Positions 18,108 through 27,082 of a stretch of 64,000 nucleotides of DNA are shown here, piece after piece (within the stretch, counting starts at the first letter, position 1; every line of letters starts with the position of its first letter). The stretch is from JANQEU01 sp965601455. GTDB lineage: Bacteria; Bacteroidota; Bacteroidia; Cytophagales; Cyclobacteriaceae. The notes beneath the pieces are model-generated. The model ran no database searches. It was not told where the DNA came from and saw only the letters and a program-made list of their open reading frames with translations. The stretch lies in assembly GCA_965601455.1 (NCBI GenBank), contig OZ271831.1, forward strand, positions 2,976,001 through 3,040,000. The letters run 5' to 3'. The position numbers were made by a program, and so were the translations under genes.

Positions 18108-19470
18108 AGGAATGCTAACACTCAAACAATTGAAGGAAAAGGTTGAGAGTGAAGAAATAGAGACCGTAATCACTGCATTCACAGACCACTATGGCAGAAT
18201 GATGGGTAAACGATATGATGCCGAATTCTTCCTTAGTAGTGTTGTTGATAGCGGAACCCACGCCTGTGATTACCTCCTGACTACTGACATGGAAATGGAA
18301 CCAGTACCTGGTTATGATTTCGCGAATTGGGAGTTGGGATACGGTGATTTTCACCTTGTTCCAGATTTCAAAACGTTGAGAGTTGCTGATTGGTTAGAAG
18401 AAACTGCATTGATCATTTGCCAGGTGATGGATGATGAACACAATCCCGTTGAAGTAGCTCCCCGGTCGATTCTGACATCACAACTTACAGCCTTGGAAAA
18501 AGCTGGCTTTGAATCAGCTGCGGCATCCGAATTGGAATACTATCTGTTTGAGGATGATTACCGAATGGCAAATGACCAGGGTTACGAGGGACTACGACCA
18601 GTAGGTTGGTATCTTGAGGATTATCATATCCTTCAAGGTACAAGAGTAGAAGATTTCACGGCCACTGCCAGAAGACATTTGAAGCATTCTGGGATACCCG
18701 TTGAGAACTCAAAAGGAGAATGGGGTCTTGGTCAACATGAGCTCAATGTCCAATACACAGATACTATTCAAATGGCAGATCGCCATGTTATTTATAAACA
18801 GTGTTTAAAGGAAACCGCTGAAAGACTAGGTTATTCCATTACTTTCATGGCAAAGTACCATGAGGATCAAGCAGGATCCAGTTGCCACATCCATGTTAGT
18901 TTATGGAAAGAAGGAACAAATGTATTTGTGGGAGATGAAGATTTTGGAGGTGTCAAAGGGTCTGAAATCTTTGGACAGTTTCTGGCTGGATGGATTAAAT
19001 ATGTACCTGACGTGATGGTCTTTTATGCACCAACTATCAATTCATATAAACGCTTTGTTGATGGGTCCTGGGCTCCCACACGACTTGCATGGAGTCGGGA
19101 TAACCGAACTGCCGGGTTTCGCGTGGTTGGTTCAGGAAACAGCTTCCGTATAGAATGCCGAATTCCGGGAGCAGACTGTAATCCTTACCTGGCTTTTGCC
19201 GCTGCGATTGCCAGTGGCCTGCAAGGAATCCATGAAAAACTTGAGCCTCCTCCCTGCTTCGTGGGCGATGTTTACGCTGCGAAAGAGCTCGACCATGTTC
19301 CACAAACGTTGAATGATGCCTTAACCCATTTTAAGAATAGCCCATTTGCTGCAAAAGCTTTTGGCGAGACAGTAGTAAAACACTACACCCATTTTTTTCA
19401 GAGTGAGATCGACTCATTCGAACGATCAGTCACCAATTGGGAACGAAAAAAATATTTTGAGAGAATTTAA
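18097..19470 (+). CDS. Glutamine-synthetase-like gamma-glutamyl amide ligase (probable gamma-glutamylethanolamide or polyamine synthetase)
   Basis: A 457-residue protein. The ATG at 18097 was chosen because it lies at an 11-bp overlap with the permease stop and gives the family N-terminus. Motifs: SELEYYLF (145-152, metal ligands), GQHELNV (212-218), GSSCHIHVSL (260-269) and RIECRIPGADCNPYLA, all of the GlnA/PuuA superfamily. The sequence is closer to the PuuA/GlnA3/GlnA4 branch, which joins glutamate to amines with ATP, than to nitrogen-assimilating glutamine synthetase. With an ethanolamine-type permease before it and alcohol-oxidising enzymes after it, ethanolamine is the best substrate guess; putrescine-like amines remain possible. 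Confidence 0.88.
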   Translation: MTPKGMLTLKQLKEKVESEEIETVITAFTDHYGRMMGKRYDAEFFLSSVVDSGTHACDYLLTTDMEMEPVPGYDFANWELGYGDFHLVPDFKTLRVADWLEETALIICQVMDDEHNPVEVAPRSILTSQLTALEKAGFESAAASELEYYLFEDDYRMANDQGYEGLRPVGWYLEDYHILQGTRVEDFTATARRHLKHSGIPVENSKGEWGLGQHELNVQYTDTIQMADRHVIYKQCLKETAERLGYSITFMAKYHEDQAGSSCHIHVSLWKEGTNVFVGDEDFGGVKGSEIFGQFLAGWIKYVPDVMVFYAPTINSYKRFVDGSWAPTRLAWSRDNRTAGFRVVGSGNSFRIECRIPGADCNPYLAFAAAIASGLQGIHEKLEPPPCFVGDVYAAKELDHVPQTLNDALTHFKNSPFAAKAFGETVVKHYTHFFQSEIDSFERSVTNWERKKYFERI

Positions 19471-19485
19471 ATCCGCGAATAACTA

Positions 19486-20259
19486 ATGAGATTAAAAGAC
19501 AAAGTTGCGTTGATCACCGGTGGAAGCAGTGGTATTGGTAAAGAATCGGCTATTCTTTTCGCACAGGAAGGAGCGAAAGTAGTTGTGGCAGATGTCGATG
19601 ATGATGGAGCCCGAAAAACTGTGGGATTAATACAGGATATGGGTAATGAAGCGTCCTACATCTATGCAGATGTTTCAAAAGCCAACGATTGCAGTATGAT
19701 GGTTGAGCATGCAGAAGCTAAATTCGGAAAGTTGGACATACTGTTTAACAATGCCGGAATCATGCATAGTAGTGATGATGACGCAGAAAAAACCGAGGAA
19801 GAAACATGGGACCTTACGATGAACATAAATGCTAAGGGAGTTTTCCTTGGATGCAAGTATGGAATACCAGCATTAAAGCGCGCTGGAGGTGGTTCTATCA
19901 TCAACACAGCATCCTTTGTTTCCATATTAGGTGCAGCCACACCACAAGTGGCTTATACTGCCAGTAAGGGAGCGGTTTTATCTCTTACAAGAGAACTTGC
20001 AGTTATCCACGCCAGGGAAAACATACGTGTGAATGCCCTATGTCCGGGTCCACTGAAAACAGAGCTTCTGATGAAGTTTCTCGATACAGACGAAAAGAAA
20101 AATCGGCGTCTCATCCACATTCCTATGGGAAGATTTGGTGAAGCAGATGAAATGGCGAAGGCGGCATTGTTTCTTGCCTCCGACGATGCTTCATATGTCA
20201 CAGGAACCGAATTCATGGTAGATGGAGGCATCACAGCCGCTTACGTTACACCCGAATAG
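19486..20259 (+). CDS. Short-chain dehydrogenase/reductase, probable alcohol-oxidising step of the operon
   Basis: A 257-residue classical SDR. It has the cofactor motif TGGSSGIG (11-18), NNAG (88-91) and the catalytic set S143, Y157, K161 (AYTASKG), with the PG motif after. An acidic residue after strand 2 (VVVADVDDD) suggests NAD rather than NADP. It is 15 bp after the ligase gene and 3 bp before the aldehyde dehydrogenase gene. In a gamma-glutamylethanolamide route it would oxidise the terminal alcohol to an aldehyde; the Puu putrescine route has a flavin amine oxidase (PuuB) at this point instead. Confidence 0.88.
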   Translation: MRLKDKVALITGGSSGIGKESAILFAQEGAKVVVADVDDDGARKTVGLIQDMGNEASYIYADVSKANDCSMMVEHAEAKFGKLDILFNNAGIMHSSDDDAEKTEEETWDLTMNINAKGVFLGCKYGIPALKRAGGGSIINTASFVSILGAATPQVAYTASKGAVLSLTRELAVIHARENIRVNALCPGPLKTELLMKFLDTDEKKNRRLIHIPMGRFGEADEMAKAALFLASDDASYVTGTEFMVDGGITAAYVTPE

Positions 20260-20262
20260 CTT

Positions 20263-21645
20263 ATGAGTAGTTTTGAAATTATCTCTCCCGGAAATGGAGA
20301 AGTATTTGCTACACGTAGCTATGCGGCAACAAATGAGATTCATGATACATTAGATCGATCAAAAAAGGCATTTAGAGATTGGAGAAGAACCGACCTTGCG
20401 GAAAGAGCTGAGATCTGCACTAATGCTGTAAAGTATCTTGTTGATCGTGCGGGAAATCTTGGTTTGGAATTGAGTTTGATGATGGGTAGACCCATTCGCT
20501 ACAGCTCATTTGAAATATCATCAGGTTTTGCCGAGAGAGCCGAATTCATGATCAAGGCGGCGGAAGAAGCACTTAAAAACTATTCCACTACATCAAGGGA
20601 TGGTTTCAATCGATACATTAGTCATGAACCACTCGGACCAGTATTGGTCTTGGCCCCATGGAATTATCCGTATCTGACTTCGGTAAATGCCATTATTCCA
20701 GCTATCATGGCTGGAAACAGCGTGGTGCTAAAGCACGCTGATCAAACGGCTATAGTTGCTGAACGGTACCAGGAGGCCTTTGATTCAGCAGGTCTTCCAG
20801 CTGGCGTTTTTCAACATATTCATGCCAACCATGACCAAGTTGCGGAGATGATACGCACAAAAATATTTCAGTACGTAGCCTTCACTGGATCGGTTGCCGG
20901 AGGAGCCGCCATACAGTCAGCGATCGGTAGCGGGTTTGCTGGATCAGGATTAGAACTCGGAGGTAAGGATCCTGCCTACGTGTGTAAGGACGCCGATATA
21001 GAATCGGCAATTGAAAACCTGGTGGATGGATCTTTTTTCAATTCTGGCCAGTCTTGCTGTGGAGTGGAACGCATTTACGTTGATCAAGATGTGTATGACG
21101 ATTTTGTAAATGGTTTTGCGGAGTTAACAAGGAAATACGTGGTTGGTGACCCTATGAAGAAGACAACCACACTGGGTCCAATGACAAGAAAGAAGTATGC
21201 TCAGGAAATCTCAGAAGAAATCGATAGGTCAGTTTCCTACGGAGCAAAGAAACTCATAACCGATGAAGACTTTGATTCCGTTCAAGCGCCCTACTTGAAT
21301 CCTCAGGTTCTTATCAATGTCAATCATGACATGCAAATTATGCAAAAAGAGATTTTTGGACCTGTTGTTGGGATAATGAAAGTCGGGAATGAAAATGAAG
21401 CCATAAAGCTGATGAACGACTCTGAATATGGACTGACTGCATCGATTTGGACTTCCGATCAGGAAAAGGCCATTCGAATTGGAGATGAAATAGAAACAGG
21501 TACCTGGTTCATGAATCGATGCGATTACCTGGATCCGGAGTTGGCATGGACAGGTGTGAAAAACTCTGGAAGAGGCTGCACCCTGTCACCCCTTGGATAT
21601 CATTATCTCACACGACCAAAAAGTTACCATCTAAAACTACTATGA
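20263..21645 (+). CDS. NAD(P)-dependent aldehyde dehydrogenase
   Basis: A 460-residue aldehyde dehydrogenase. It has APWNYP (131-136), the Rossmann-type FTGSVAGG (208-214), the general base E231 in LELGGKDP and the nucleophile C265 in NSGQSCCG, followed by EIFGPVVG. The start follows the SDR stop by 3 bp. Its stop TGA overlaps the next ATG (ATGA), so the amidotransferase is coupled to it. The expected role is oxidation of the gamma-glutamyl aldehyde to the acid, as PuuC does in putrescine degradation. With ethanolamine as input the product would be gamma-glutamylglycine. Confidence 0.9.
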   Translation: MSSFEIISPGNGEVFATRSYAATNEIHDTLDRSKKAFRDWRRTDLAERAEICTNAVKYLVDRAGNLGLELSLMMGRPIRYSSFEISSGFAERAEFMIKAAEEALKNYSTTSRDGFNRYISHEPLGPVLVLAPWNYPYLTSVNAIIPAIMAGNSVVLKHADQTAIVAERYQEAFDSAGLPAGVFQHIHANHDQVAEMIRTKIFQYVAFTGSVAGGAAIQSAIGSGFAGSGLELGGKDPAYVCKDADIESAIENLVDGSFFNSGQSCCGVERIYVDQDVYDDFVNGFAELTRKYVVGDPMKKTTTLGPMTRKKYAQEISEEIDRSVSYGAKKLITDEDFDSVQAPYLNPQVLINVNHDMQIMQKEIFGPVVGIMKVGNENEAIKLMNDSEYGLTASIWTSDQEKAIRIGDEIETGTWFMNRCDYLDPELAWTGVKNSGRGCTLSPLGYHYLTRPKSYHLKLL

Positions 21646-22328
21646 AGGTAGCAATGCTTCAATGTGATATCGTGCCCGAGGAATTATCGGTAAATCACGG
21701 CACCTACCCCGAAATGTATCAGCGACTACTCAACGAATTCGAGGTGGTACCCTACCGTGTTTTTGAGGGTGAATTTCCTCATATTTCTGATTACCAGGCG
21801 TTTATCTGTTCTGGTTCTCGGCTCTCAGTTTACGATGATGTAGACTGGATTAGAGAGCTTTCTGAATATTTGCAGCAACTATATAAGGAAGGTAAGAGAT
21901 TTGTAGGCATTTGTTTTGGTCATCAGATGATCGCTCACGCCTTGGGTGGAATGGTAGAAAAAGCTCCAACTGGATATCTTATAGGAGTACATTCTTTTTC
22001 ATTTACGGAAACTCCATTCTGGATTTTAAAGCCTAATAATCCCTTTAACATTCTAATGATGTGTCAGGATCAAATAAAAGAGCTGCCCGAAAATTCCACT
22101 ATCCTGGCAGCGAACAATTATTGCCCAATTGGCATGTTCACTGTAGGTTCAAATTTCCTCGGAATACAGGGACATCCTGAGTTTTCAAAGGCCTTTGACA
22201 AAGCCATCTACGACAGGCGTAAAGACCGGATTTCAGGGGAGAAAAGGATTGCCGCAGATGAAAGCATGGCGACCACTGTCGACAAGACTTTCCTTCAGCA
22301 ATTGATACGGAATTTCATCCTTAGATAG
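21642..22328 (+). CDS. Class I glutamine amidotransferase, probable gamma-glutamyl hydrolase
   Basis: A 228-residue protein; the start at 21642 forms an ATGA overlap with the aldehyde dehydrogenase and removes 41 spurious residues that a longer frame would add. The catalytic triad is visible: C91 in GICFGHQ, with H178 and E180 in GIQGHPEF. The family includes PuuD and related gamma-glutamyl hydrolases and guaA-type amidotransferase domains. As the last gene of the operon it should cleave the gamma-glutamyl amide, returning glutamate and the oxidised amine (glycine if ethanolamine is the input). It carries no synthetase domain, so it is not GMP synthase. Confidence 0.87.
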   Translation: MKVAMLQCDIVPEELSVNHGTYPEMYQRLLNEFEVVPYRVFEGEFPHISDYQAFICSGSRLSVYDDVDWIRELSEYLQQLYKEGKRFVGICFGHQMIAHALGGMVEKAPTGYLIGVHSFSFTETPFWILKPNNPFNILMMCQDQIKELPENSTILAANNYCPIGMFTVGSNFLGIQGHPEFSKAFDKAIYDRRKDRISGEKRIAADESMATTVDKTFLQQLIRNFILR

Positions 22329-22337
22329 ATTCGGGCG

Positions 22338-22580
22338 TTATCCCCAAACGGACTGATAAGGTAAATAACCTTTCGAAAGTTTATAAAGGAAATCCTTGTA
22401 CTTGGCACGCTCAACTCTTGATTGACCGTGGCTGGTATACGTTCGAACGACCAGATCAACAGCCTCATCACTTTCGACCGTGTTTAGTACCTTTTTCTTG
22501 ATAAAAGAGCCGTTCTCCACTACGAAGAAGCTTTCTCCTATCAGTCCTTTAGCATAGTTTGCGAGTTTGTTCTTATCCAT
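22338..22580 (-). CDS. Conserved hypothetical protein, 80 residues
   Basis: A small hydrophilic, soluble protein beginning MDKNKLANYAKGLIGESFFV and ending GYLPYQSVWG. It is rich in lysine and glutamate, without signal peptide or membrane segment. It converges on the amidotransferase gene (9 bp between the ends). I do not recognise a family. The frame has an ATG and a normal composition, so it is probably real. Confidence 0.55.
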   Translation of the reverse strand: MDKNKLANYAKGLIGESFFVVENGSFIKKKVLNTVESDEAVDLVVRTYTSHGQSRVERAKYKDFLYKLSKGYLPYQSVWG

Positions 22581-22817
22581 TTCCCTACGACGATTATTGG
22601 ATTCTTAATTAACAATCCTAAGGTACCACCATGATTGCATTTGCCGAATTGATTGATGACGAAACCGACTTATATCGACGTGAACAGGAATTATCCTGAA
22701 TAGATAATTGGACTCAAACGATAATTATTGAAGGATATATAAATATTTCAAGAATAGTACGTCACTATTCGGCGAACATCTCCGAATTTCGTATATTTAG
22801 TAAGGACTACCTAACCC

Positions 22818-23243
22818 ATGTTACTTAAGAAAATCGACGGTTGCCTTACAGTTGAATGGAATGAAGAGCTTCAAGCTGTGGTAGACACCTGGTTCAGCTA
22901 TTCAATATCCGAGGATGAGTTTCAGGAGGCAATTCTGGAAAATGGACTTTCCTATGCAAAATCAAAAGACTGTCATACATGGGTTGTAGATTCCTCTATC
23001 GCTATTGGAGTACTACCAGAAAGAGTTCATGCGTTTATTGAGTCCACCGTAATCCCTTCCTTTTCAAACGCAGGAATCAAGAGATTTGTATCAATATCCT
23101 CAGATAAAAGTGTTCTGACACAAATGAATGTTGATCGTTTCTGTGAAGGCATGCAGAACAACGGAGTTCAAGTGCATAGATTCCAAGACTTTGAATCAGC
23201 CAAAAGGTGGTTAAAACAAAATCCGGTGGAATCAAACAACTAA
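22818..23243 (+). CDS. STAS/SpoIIAA-like domain protein
   Basis: A 141-residue cytoplasmic protein without signal peptide or membrane helix. The alternation of short strands and helices (start LLKKIDGCLTVEWNEEL, middle CHTWVVDSSIAIG, end VHRFQDFESAKRWLKQNP) resembles the STAS/SpoIIAA-like proteins common in Bacteroidota, of unknown role. A gene of the same size and layout is at 52789-53208; both end with the pattern aromatic - acidic pair - A - (K) - W - L. It converges on the DUF4097 gene with a 4-bp overlap of the ends. TATATTTA about 18 bp upstream could be a -7 element, but I found no -33 partner. Confidence 0.6.
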   Translation: MLLKKIDGCLTVEWNEELQAVVDTWFSYSISEDEFQEAILENGLSYAKSKDCHTWVVDSSIAIGVLPERVHAFIESTVIPSFSNAGIKRFVSISSDKSVLTQMNVDRFCEGMQNNGVQVHRFQDFESAKRWLKQNPVESNN

Positions 23244-24145
23244 TTAGAAAACCGTATATCACCACTGGATGTGACTCCCCGGATCCAGAAACCTCCTTGT
23301 CGCAGATATAGGTTTTTCTCAGCAGTCCTGGATCCCACTCGAAGTGAACCGGAACTAGTTTGAAGGTCAAAGCTGAATTCCTCAAGATTATTATTCATTT
23401 CAATATCAATATCCCCGGAGGAAGCCCTAAACTGCGAATCACCAGAAACCTGCAGTTGATAACCTTCAATATCTCCACTGGTGGATTTGAGGTACAAAGC
23501 ACCAGTTCCTCTTTCCAGCTCGATACCTCCCGAGGTAGACTCAGCGCGTATTTCTCCTGAGTATTGTGATAGCTCGATATCTCCGCTTGAACTTATGGCT
23601 TCCAGGTTTCCTTCAATATTCTCGTAATCGTGGTTCCCCGAAGTACTTTTCCCATAAACCTGACCATTGATGTTTCGCATTTCCAGGTTTCCTGAGGTAG
23701 ATTTTGCATCGATTCTACCACCAATCCCATACAATTCAATATTCCCGCTAGTTGCCTCGAAATCAAACGACTCCCCTTTCAAGTCAATAGCTCTTATATC
23801 TCCAGATGTCGTTTCGATAAAAACAGTGACCTCATTGGGTACTGTTAATTCCATGTAAGCATCTGAAATCCGATCCCAACCTCTGGTTCTTTTTCTAGCT
23901 TCGATATAAAGATCAGATCCCCGAAGTTCAGAAGTTATGTCATAATCCTCCGGATTGCCATTGCCTTCAATCCTACCCTTGAAAACTACCATGGTACCAT
24001 ATTTGATATTGACGTTGCAAAATCTACCTTCAATAAAAACTGAGGACACGTCCTGGGCTTCGAACTCATGAGAAGCCAAAACTGATTGAGAGAATCCAAA
24101 AGCAGGTATCAAAAGCAGGAGGCAGAAGAAGGGTAAGTATTTCAT
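23240..24145 (-). CDS. DUF4097-family secreted beta-repeat protein
   Basis: A 301-residue protein with signal peptide (MKYLPFFCLLLLIPAFGFSQ). The rest is about ten repeats of roughly 20 residues, each carrying (T/S)SG(D/N)-I/L, for example ATSGNIE, STSGNLE, SSSGDIE and STSGDIE, as in DUF4097 (putative auto-transporter adhesin or beta-helix) proteins. Such proteins are predicted to form a stacked beta-helix outside the cytoplasm; no enzyme activity is expected. It is monocistronic, converging on the STAS-like gene. Confidence 0.85.
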   Translation of the reverse strand: MKYLPFFCLLLLIPAFGFSQSVLASHEFEAQDVSSVFIEGRFCNVNIKYGTMVVFKGRIEGNGNPEDYDITSELRGSDLYIEARKRTRGWDRISDAYMELTVPNEVTVFIETTSGDIRAIDLKGESFDFEATSGNIELYGIGGRIDAKSTSGNLEMRNINGQVYGKSTSGNHDYENIEGNLEAISSSGDIELSQYSGEIRAESTSGGIELERGTGALYLKSTSGDIEGYQLQVSGDSQFRASSGDIDIEMNNNLEEFSFDLQTSSGSLRVGSRTAEKNLYLRQGGFWIRGVTSSGDIRFSN

Positions 24146-24275
24146 TTTCTTTTTTCTTTAAAAGACATTTTAATCAGGGAAAGGTTGCTCGAAAACGATA
24201 GCATAAGAAAAAAAACAAAATCATTCTTGTGAAACTGATATTAAGATTGCTTCTTTAGAAACTGAACCCTACTTA

Positions 24276-24953
24276 ATGACCAAAATAACTGTCGAACTCG
24301 CCGGACTCGATCTACTCGAGCCTATGTCCTTTGCGCTAAATTGGGTCTTGATGGTACAAGCCTGGGTCTATTTTGGAAAGCTTAAAAAATGGCGGGTTTC
24401 AAACTTCAGTATAGGTTGGAGGTGGTTTTTTCTTTTCTTCGGCTTTTCCGGCTTATTGAATGGGCTCTCACATCTTTTATTTAATTATACGGGAATGCCA
24501 GGCAAAGGCCCTGGCTGGGTGGCAGCGATATTGGCGGTGTCATCAATGGAGTGGGCAATGAGTCATTCCACCGACCGGCCCATGGGTAAGACTCTAAGCA
24601 GATTGGTATTAATTAAGTTGGCGTTTTTCCTGGGTTTGTTATCTATCAACTACAGTTTTGATATTGTAATCCTTCACTGTTTGGGAATGGTACTTTTCCT
24701 ACTTGTTCCTTCAATAAATCGGATGAGAAGAGGTCAACAAGAGCTAAATTTTTTTTTCCTGGGCGCTCTATGTCTAATTTCTGCATTGATGTTTAGAATC
24801 ATGGCTATTGACTTTCATATCTGGTTTAATCGTGATGACATTGGCCATGTTTTCTTCGGGATAGCTTCTTTTTGCTTCTTCCGAGGGGTTAAAGTCTTTG
24901 AGACCAAGAAACAACCCGAATTATTTGTTTCTACTGAACCTGTTCGTCCCTGA
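24276..24953 (+). CDS. Multi-pass membrane protein of unknown function
   Basis: A 225-residue protein with about seven predicted membrane helices. Conserved-looking polar residues sit in or near them: SHLLFN, HCLG and HIWFNRDDIGHVFF, the last placing histidines and aspartates as in the CREST superfamily of membrane hydrolases (alkaline ceramidase, PAQR receptors). That link is only a suggestion. Its stop overlaps the next start by one base (TGATG), so it is coupled to the DinB-family gene. Confidence 0.65.
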   Translation: MTKITVELAGLDLLEPMSFALNWVLMVQAWVYFGKLKKWRVSNFSIGWRWFFLFFGFSGLLNGLSHLLFNYTGMPGKGPGWVAAILAVSSMEWAMSHSTDRPMGKTLSRLVLIKLAFFLGLLSINYSFDIVILHCLGMVLFLLVPSINRMRRGQQELNFFFLGALCLISALMFRIMAIDFHIWFNRDDIGHVFFGIASFCFFRGVKVFETKKQPELFVSTEPVRP

Positions 24954-25516
24954 TGACAATAAAAACGGATCCGGAAAATCTGAAATACCCAATTGGCAAA
25001 TTCCAGAGTCCAGCGACATACAGTGATAAGGGATTGGATAAATGGATCACCCGAATAGCGAACTTTCCATTCGATCTCTTTAACCTGACATCAACGTTAT
25101 CGGAAACAGAACTAAGTTGGGCTTATCGTCCGGAAGGATGGAGCATCAGACAACTAGTCAATCATTGTGCTGATAGTCATATGAACTCATTTATTCGATT
25201 CAAATGGGCATTAACCGAGGACTCCCCAACCATAAAAGCTTATGACGAAGGAGCTTGGGCAATGCTGTCCGATTCCACCAAAGGCAGCATCATGCCTACT
25301 TTAACTTTCCTGGATGGATTACATGAACGGTGGGTTTACCTACTTAAAAATCTAAGAGAAGAAGAATGGCGAAATGAATTTATCCATCCGGAAAGTGGAA
25401 AAGCGATTTCACTATGGCAAAATGCCGCTTTATATTCATGGCACTGTCAACATCACTTCACGCATATTCAATTGGCCCTGGAGTTTGAGGGAAAATACCG
25501 TCAGATAAGAGCTTAA
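24953..25516 (+). CDS. DinB/YfiT-family putative metal-dependent hydrolase or thiol transferase
   Basis: A 187-residue four-helix DinB-like protein of the YfiT/BstA type. Three histidines that form the metal site are visible: NHCADSH (about 67-73) and WHCQHHFTHI (about 160-169), with WSIRQLVNH preceding as in the family. Members include bacillithiol S-transferases; in Bacteroidota the co-substrate thiol is often unclear. It is coupled to the preceding membrane protein by a one-base overlap. Confidence 0.85.
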   Translation: MTIKTDPENLKYPIGKFQSPATYSDKGLDKWITRIANFPFDLFNLTSTLSETELSWAYRPEGWSIRQLVNHCADSHMNSFIRFKWALTEDSPTIKAYDEGAWAMLSDSTKGSIMPTLTFLDGLHERWVYLLKNLREEEWRNEFIHPESGKAISLWQNAALYSWHCQHHFTHIQLALEFEGKYRQIRA

Positions 25517-26566
25517 TCATTTGATATCCTTAACGCACCGGAATCCTTTATGATTGGAACCTGAATCACCTCCAGCCGGCATTCTCCTGGCTGTCCGGTA
25601 ACCGCTGCAATAGCTATCGTTGCAAAGGAATGAACCACCTCGAACAACGTATTTCACCCCCCCATATGGTTCCATTGGATCGAAAGACTGGTCAGGGCCC
25701 TGGGGATTGATGGAAAGTGCTTCCGTATTGTCGAAAGAATAAGCCTCAGAATGGTATTTATCGTAGCACCATTCCCACACGTTGCCAGCCATATCGTATA
25801 ATCCATACGAATTTGCAGGGTAAGTAGCCACCGGGCTTGTACCATAGAATCCATCTTTCTCTTCATTTTGATAGGGAAAGAATCCTTGCCAAAAGTTCGC
25901 TTTATCATATGACTGCTCAATGGGATCATTTCCCCATGGATACTTATTGTTCTCATCACCTCCGAGGGATGCCCACTCCCACTCTGCTTCGGTTGGTAGT
26001 CGCTTACCGGCCCATTTTGCATATGCTACGGCATCTTCCCACGCAATGTGGACTACCGGATGGTCCATTCGATCTTCAATTGTGCTTCCAGGACCATCCG
26101 GGCGTTTCCAATCGGCTCCAATTCGCCAATCCCACCAAAGAATGAAATTCCTTAAATCGACTGGCCCTTCTGTTGGTTTAAATACTAAAGAACCCGGTCT
26201 GAGCACGGAATCCGGTGGTTTTGGAGTATCAGGTGGTAATTGGGTCTTCATCTCTTCCCAATCAATGGCCTTCTCGGCTACAGTCTGATATCCGGTAGCT
26301 TCGGTGAATTCAAGAAATTGAGCGTTAGTTACTTCCGTTTTATCCATGTAGAATGAGGAAACCTGAACATCATGGCGAGGAAACTCGTCTCGATAAGCCT
26401 GATTGGATCTCCCACCCATTGTGAACTGACCGCTGGGGATCAGTACCATTCCATCCATATCAACGACCTCCCTTTTCTGAATTACATCTTTGGATCCATC
26501 ATTCTGACACCCAACTATCAAACCCAGAAGCATAACAAATAAAAAGTTTGGATTATTCGACTTCAT
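25517..26566 (-). CDS. Formylglycine-generating enzyme (SUMF1)-like lipoprotein
   Basis: A 349-residue protein. The start at 26566 gives MKSNNPNFLFVMLLGLIVGC with lipobox cysteine C20; a longer frame would prepend 67 unrelated residues. The FGE-sulfatase domain fills the rest: DGMVLIPSGQFTMGG, TEVTNAQFLEF, RLPTEAEWEWAS, GNVWEWCYD, and at the end VVRGGSFLCNDSYCSGYR...GFRCV. The two cysteines C315 and C320 match the copper-ligand pair of true formylglycine-generating enzymes, so this is not a degenerate family member. FGE converts a cysteine of sulfatases to formylglycine; no sulfatase gene is in the window. A signal-anchored form would act in the periplasm. Confidence 0.85.
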   Translation of the reverse strand: MKSNNPNFLFVMLLGLIVGCQNDGSKDVIQKREVVDMDGMVLIPSGQFTMGGRSNQAYRDEFPRHDVQVSSFYMDKTEVTNAQFLEFTEATGYQTVAEKAIDWEEMKTQLPPDTPKPPDSVLRPGSLVFKPTEGPVDLRNFILWWDWRIGADWKRPDGPGSTIEDRMDHPVVHIAWEDAVAYAKWAGKRLPTEAEWEWASLGGDENNKYPWGNDPIEQSYDKANFWQGFFPYQNEEKDGFYGTSPVATYPANSYGLYDMAGNVWEWCYDKYHSEAYSFDNTEALSINPQGPDQSFDPMEPYGGVKYVVRGGSFLCNDSYCSGYRTARRMPAGGDSGSNHKGFRCVKDIK

Positions 26567-26604
26567 ACACCTATTTTTCCTCAAATTCTTACCCCACTTC
26601 AAAT

Positions 26605-27042
26605 ATGCATAGTTTGAGAGACTATGAACAGCTTGCTCATAAATTGAATGGATCTCTGACCCTAAACCAACAAGATAATGACTGGCTTGAGTCGAATAGT
26701 CCCGATCAATTTTTAATTGTTTATGGCAGTCTTGCTCCCGGTCAGCCGAACTATCATGAGCTTTCAAATCTTGAGGGCAAATGGACTCCAGCCATTACCG
26801 AAGGCATTCTCGTTAACGCGGGATGGGCCGATAATCTGGGATATCCGGGTATTCATTTTCATCCTATTTCCGAAAGAAAACCAATCGATTGTCAATTGTT
26901 TCGATCGACCGAATTAGTCGAACATTGGCCTCGATTGGATGAATTTGAAGGTGATGAGTACAGGAGGTGCTACTGGCCCTTTAAGACCAATGATGGAAAA
27001 TATGGAATCGGTTTTATCTATGCCCTCAAATCCAAGGATTGA
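26605..27042 (+). CDS. Gamma-glutamylcyclotransferase-like (AIG2/GGCT) protein
   Basis: A 145-residue protein; the ATG at 26605 was chosen because an upstream in-frame start would overlap the divergent FGE gene. The GGCT motif YGSLAPGQPNYHEL and the catalytic glutamate within LDEFEGDEYRR fit the BtrG/AIG2-type fold. Such proteins release 5-oxoproline from gamma-glutamyl compounds or act on related amides. It diverges from the FGE-like gene with about 38 bp between starts and lies 40 bp before the dehydrogenase gene. A link to the gamma-glutamyl pathway at 17-22 kb is attractive but unproven. Confidence 0.82.
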   Translation: MHSLRDYEQLAHKLNGSLTLNQQDNDWLESNSPDQFLIVYGSLAPGQPNYHELSNLEGKWTPAITEGILVNAGWADNLGYPGIHFHPISERKPIDCQLFRSTELVEHWPRLDEFEGDEYRRCYWPFKTNDGKYGIGFIYALKSKD

Positions 27043-27082
27043 CATTTTTTGAATAAATTAAGAGGTCACTTTGCTGACTACC

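Noticed and set aside
22631..22699. ATG ORF of 22 codons in the gap between two genes
   Set aside because: It is too short to separate from chance, and no start signal or partner gene supports it.
26548..26604. Upstream TTG start of the GGCT gene
   Set aside because: It would overlap the start of the divergent FGE-like gene and adds a polar stretch not seen in the family. The ATG at 26605 is better.
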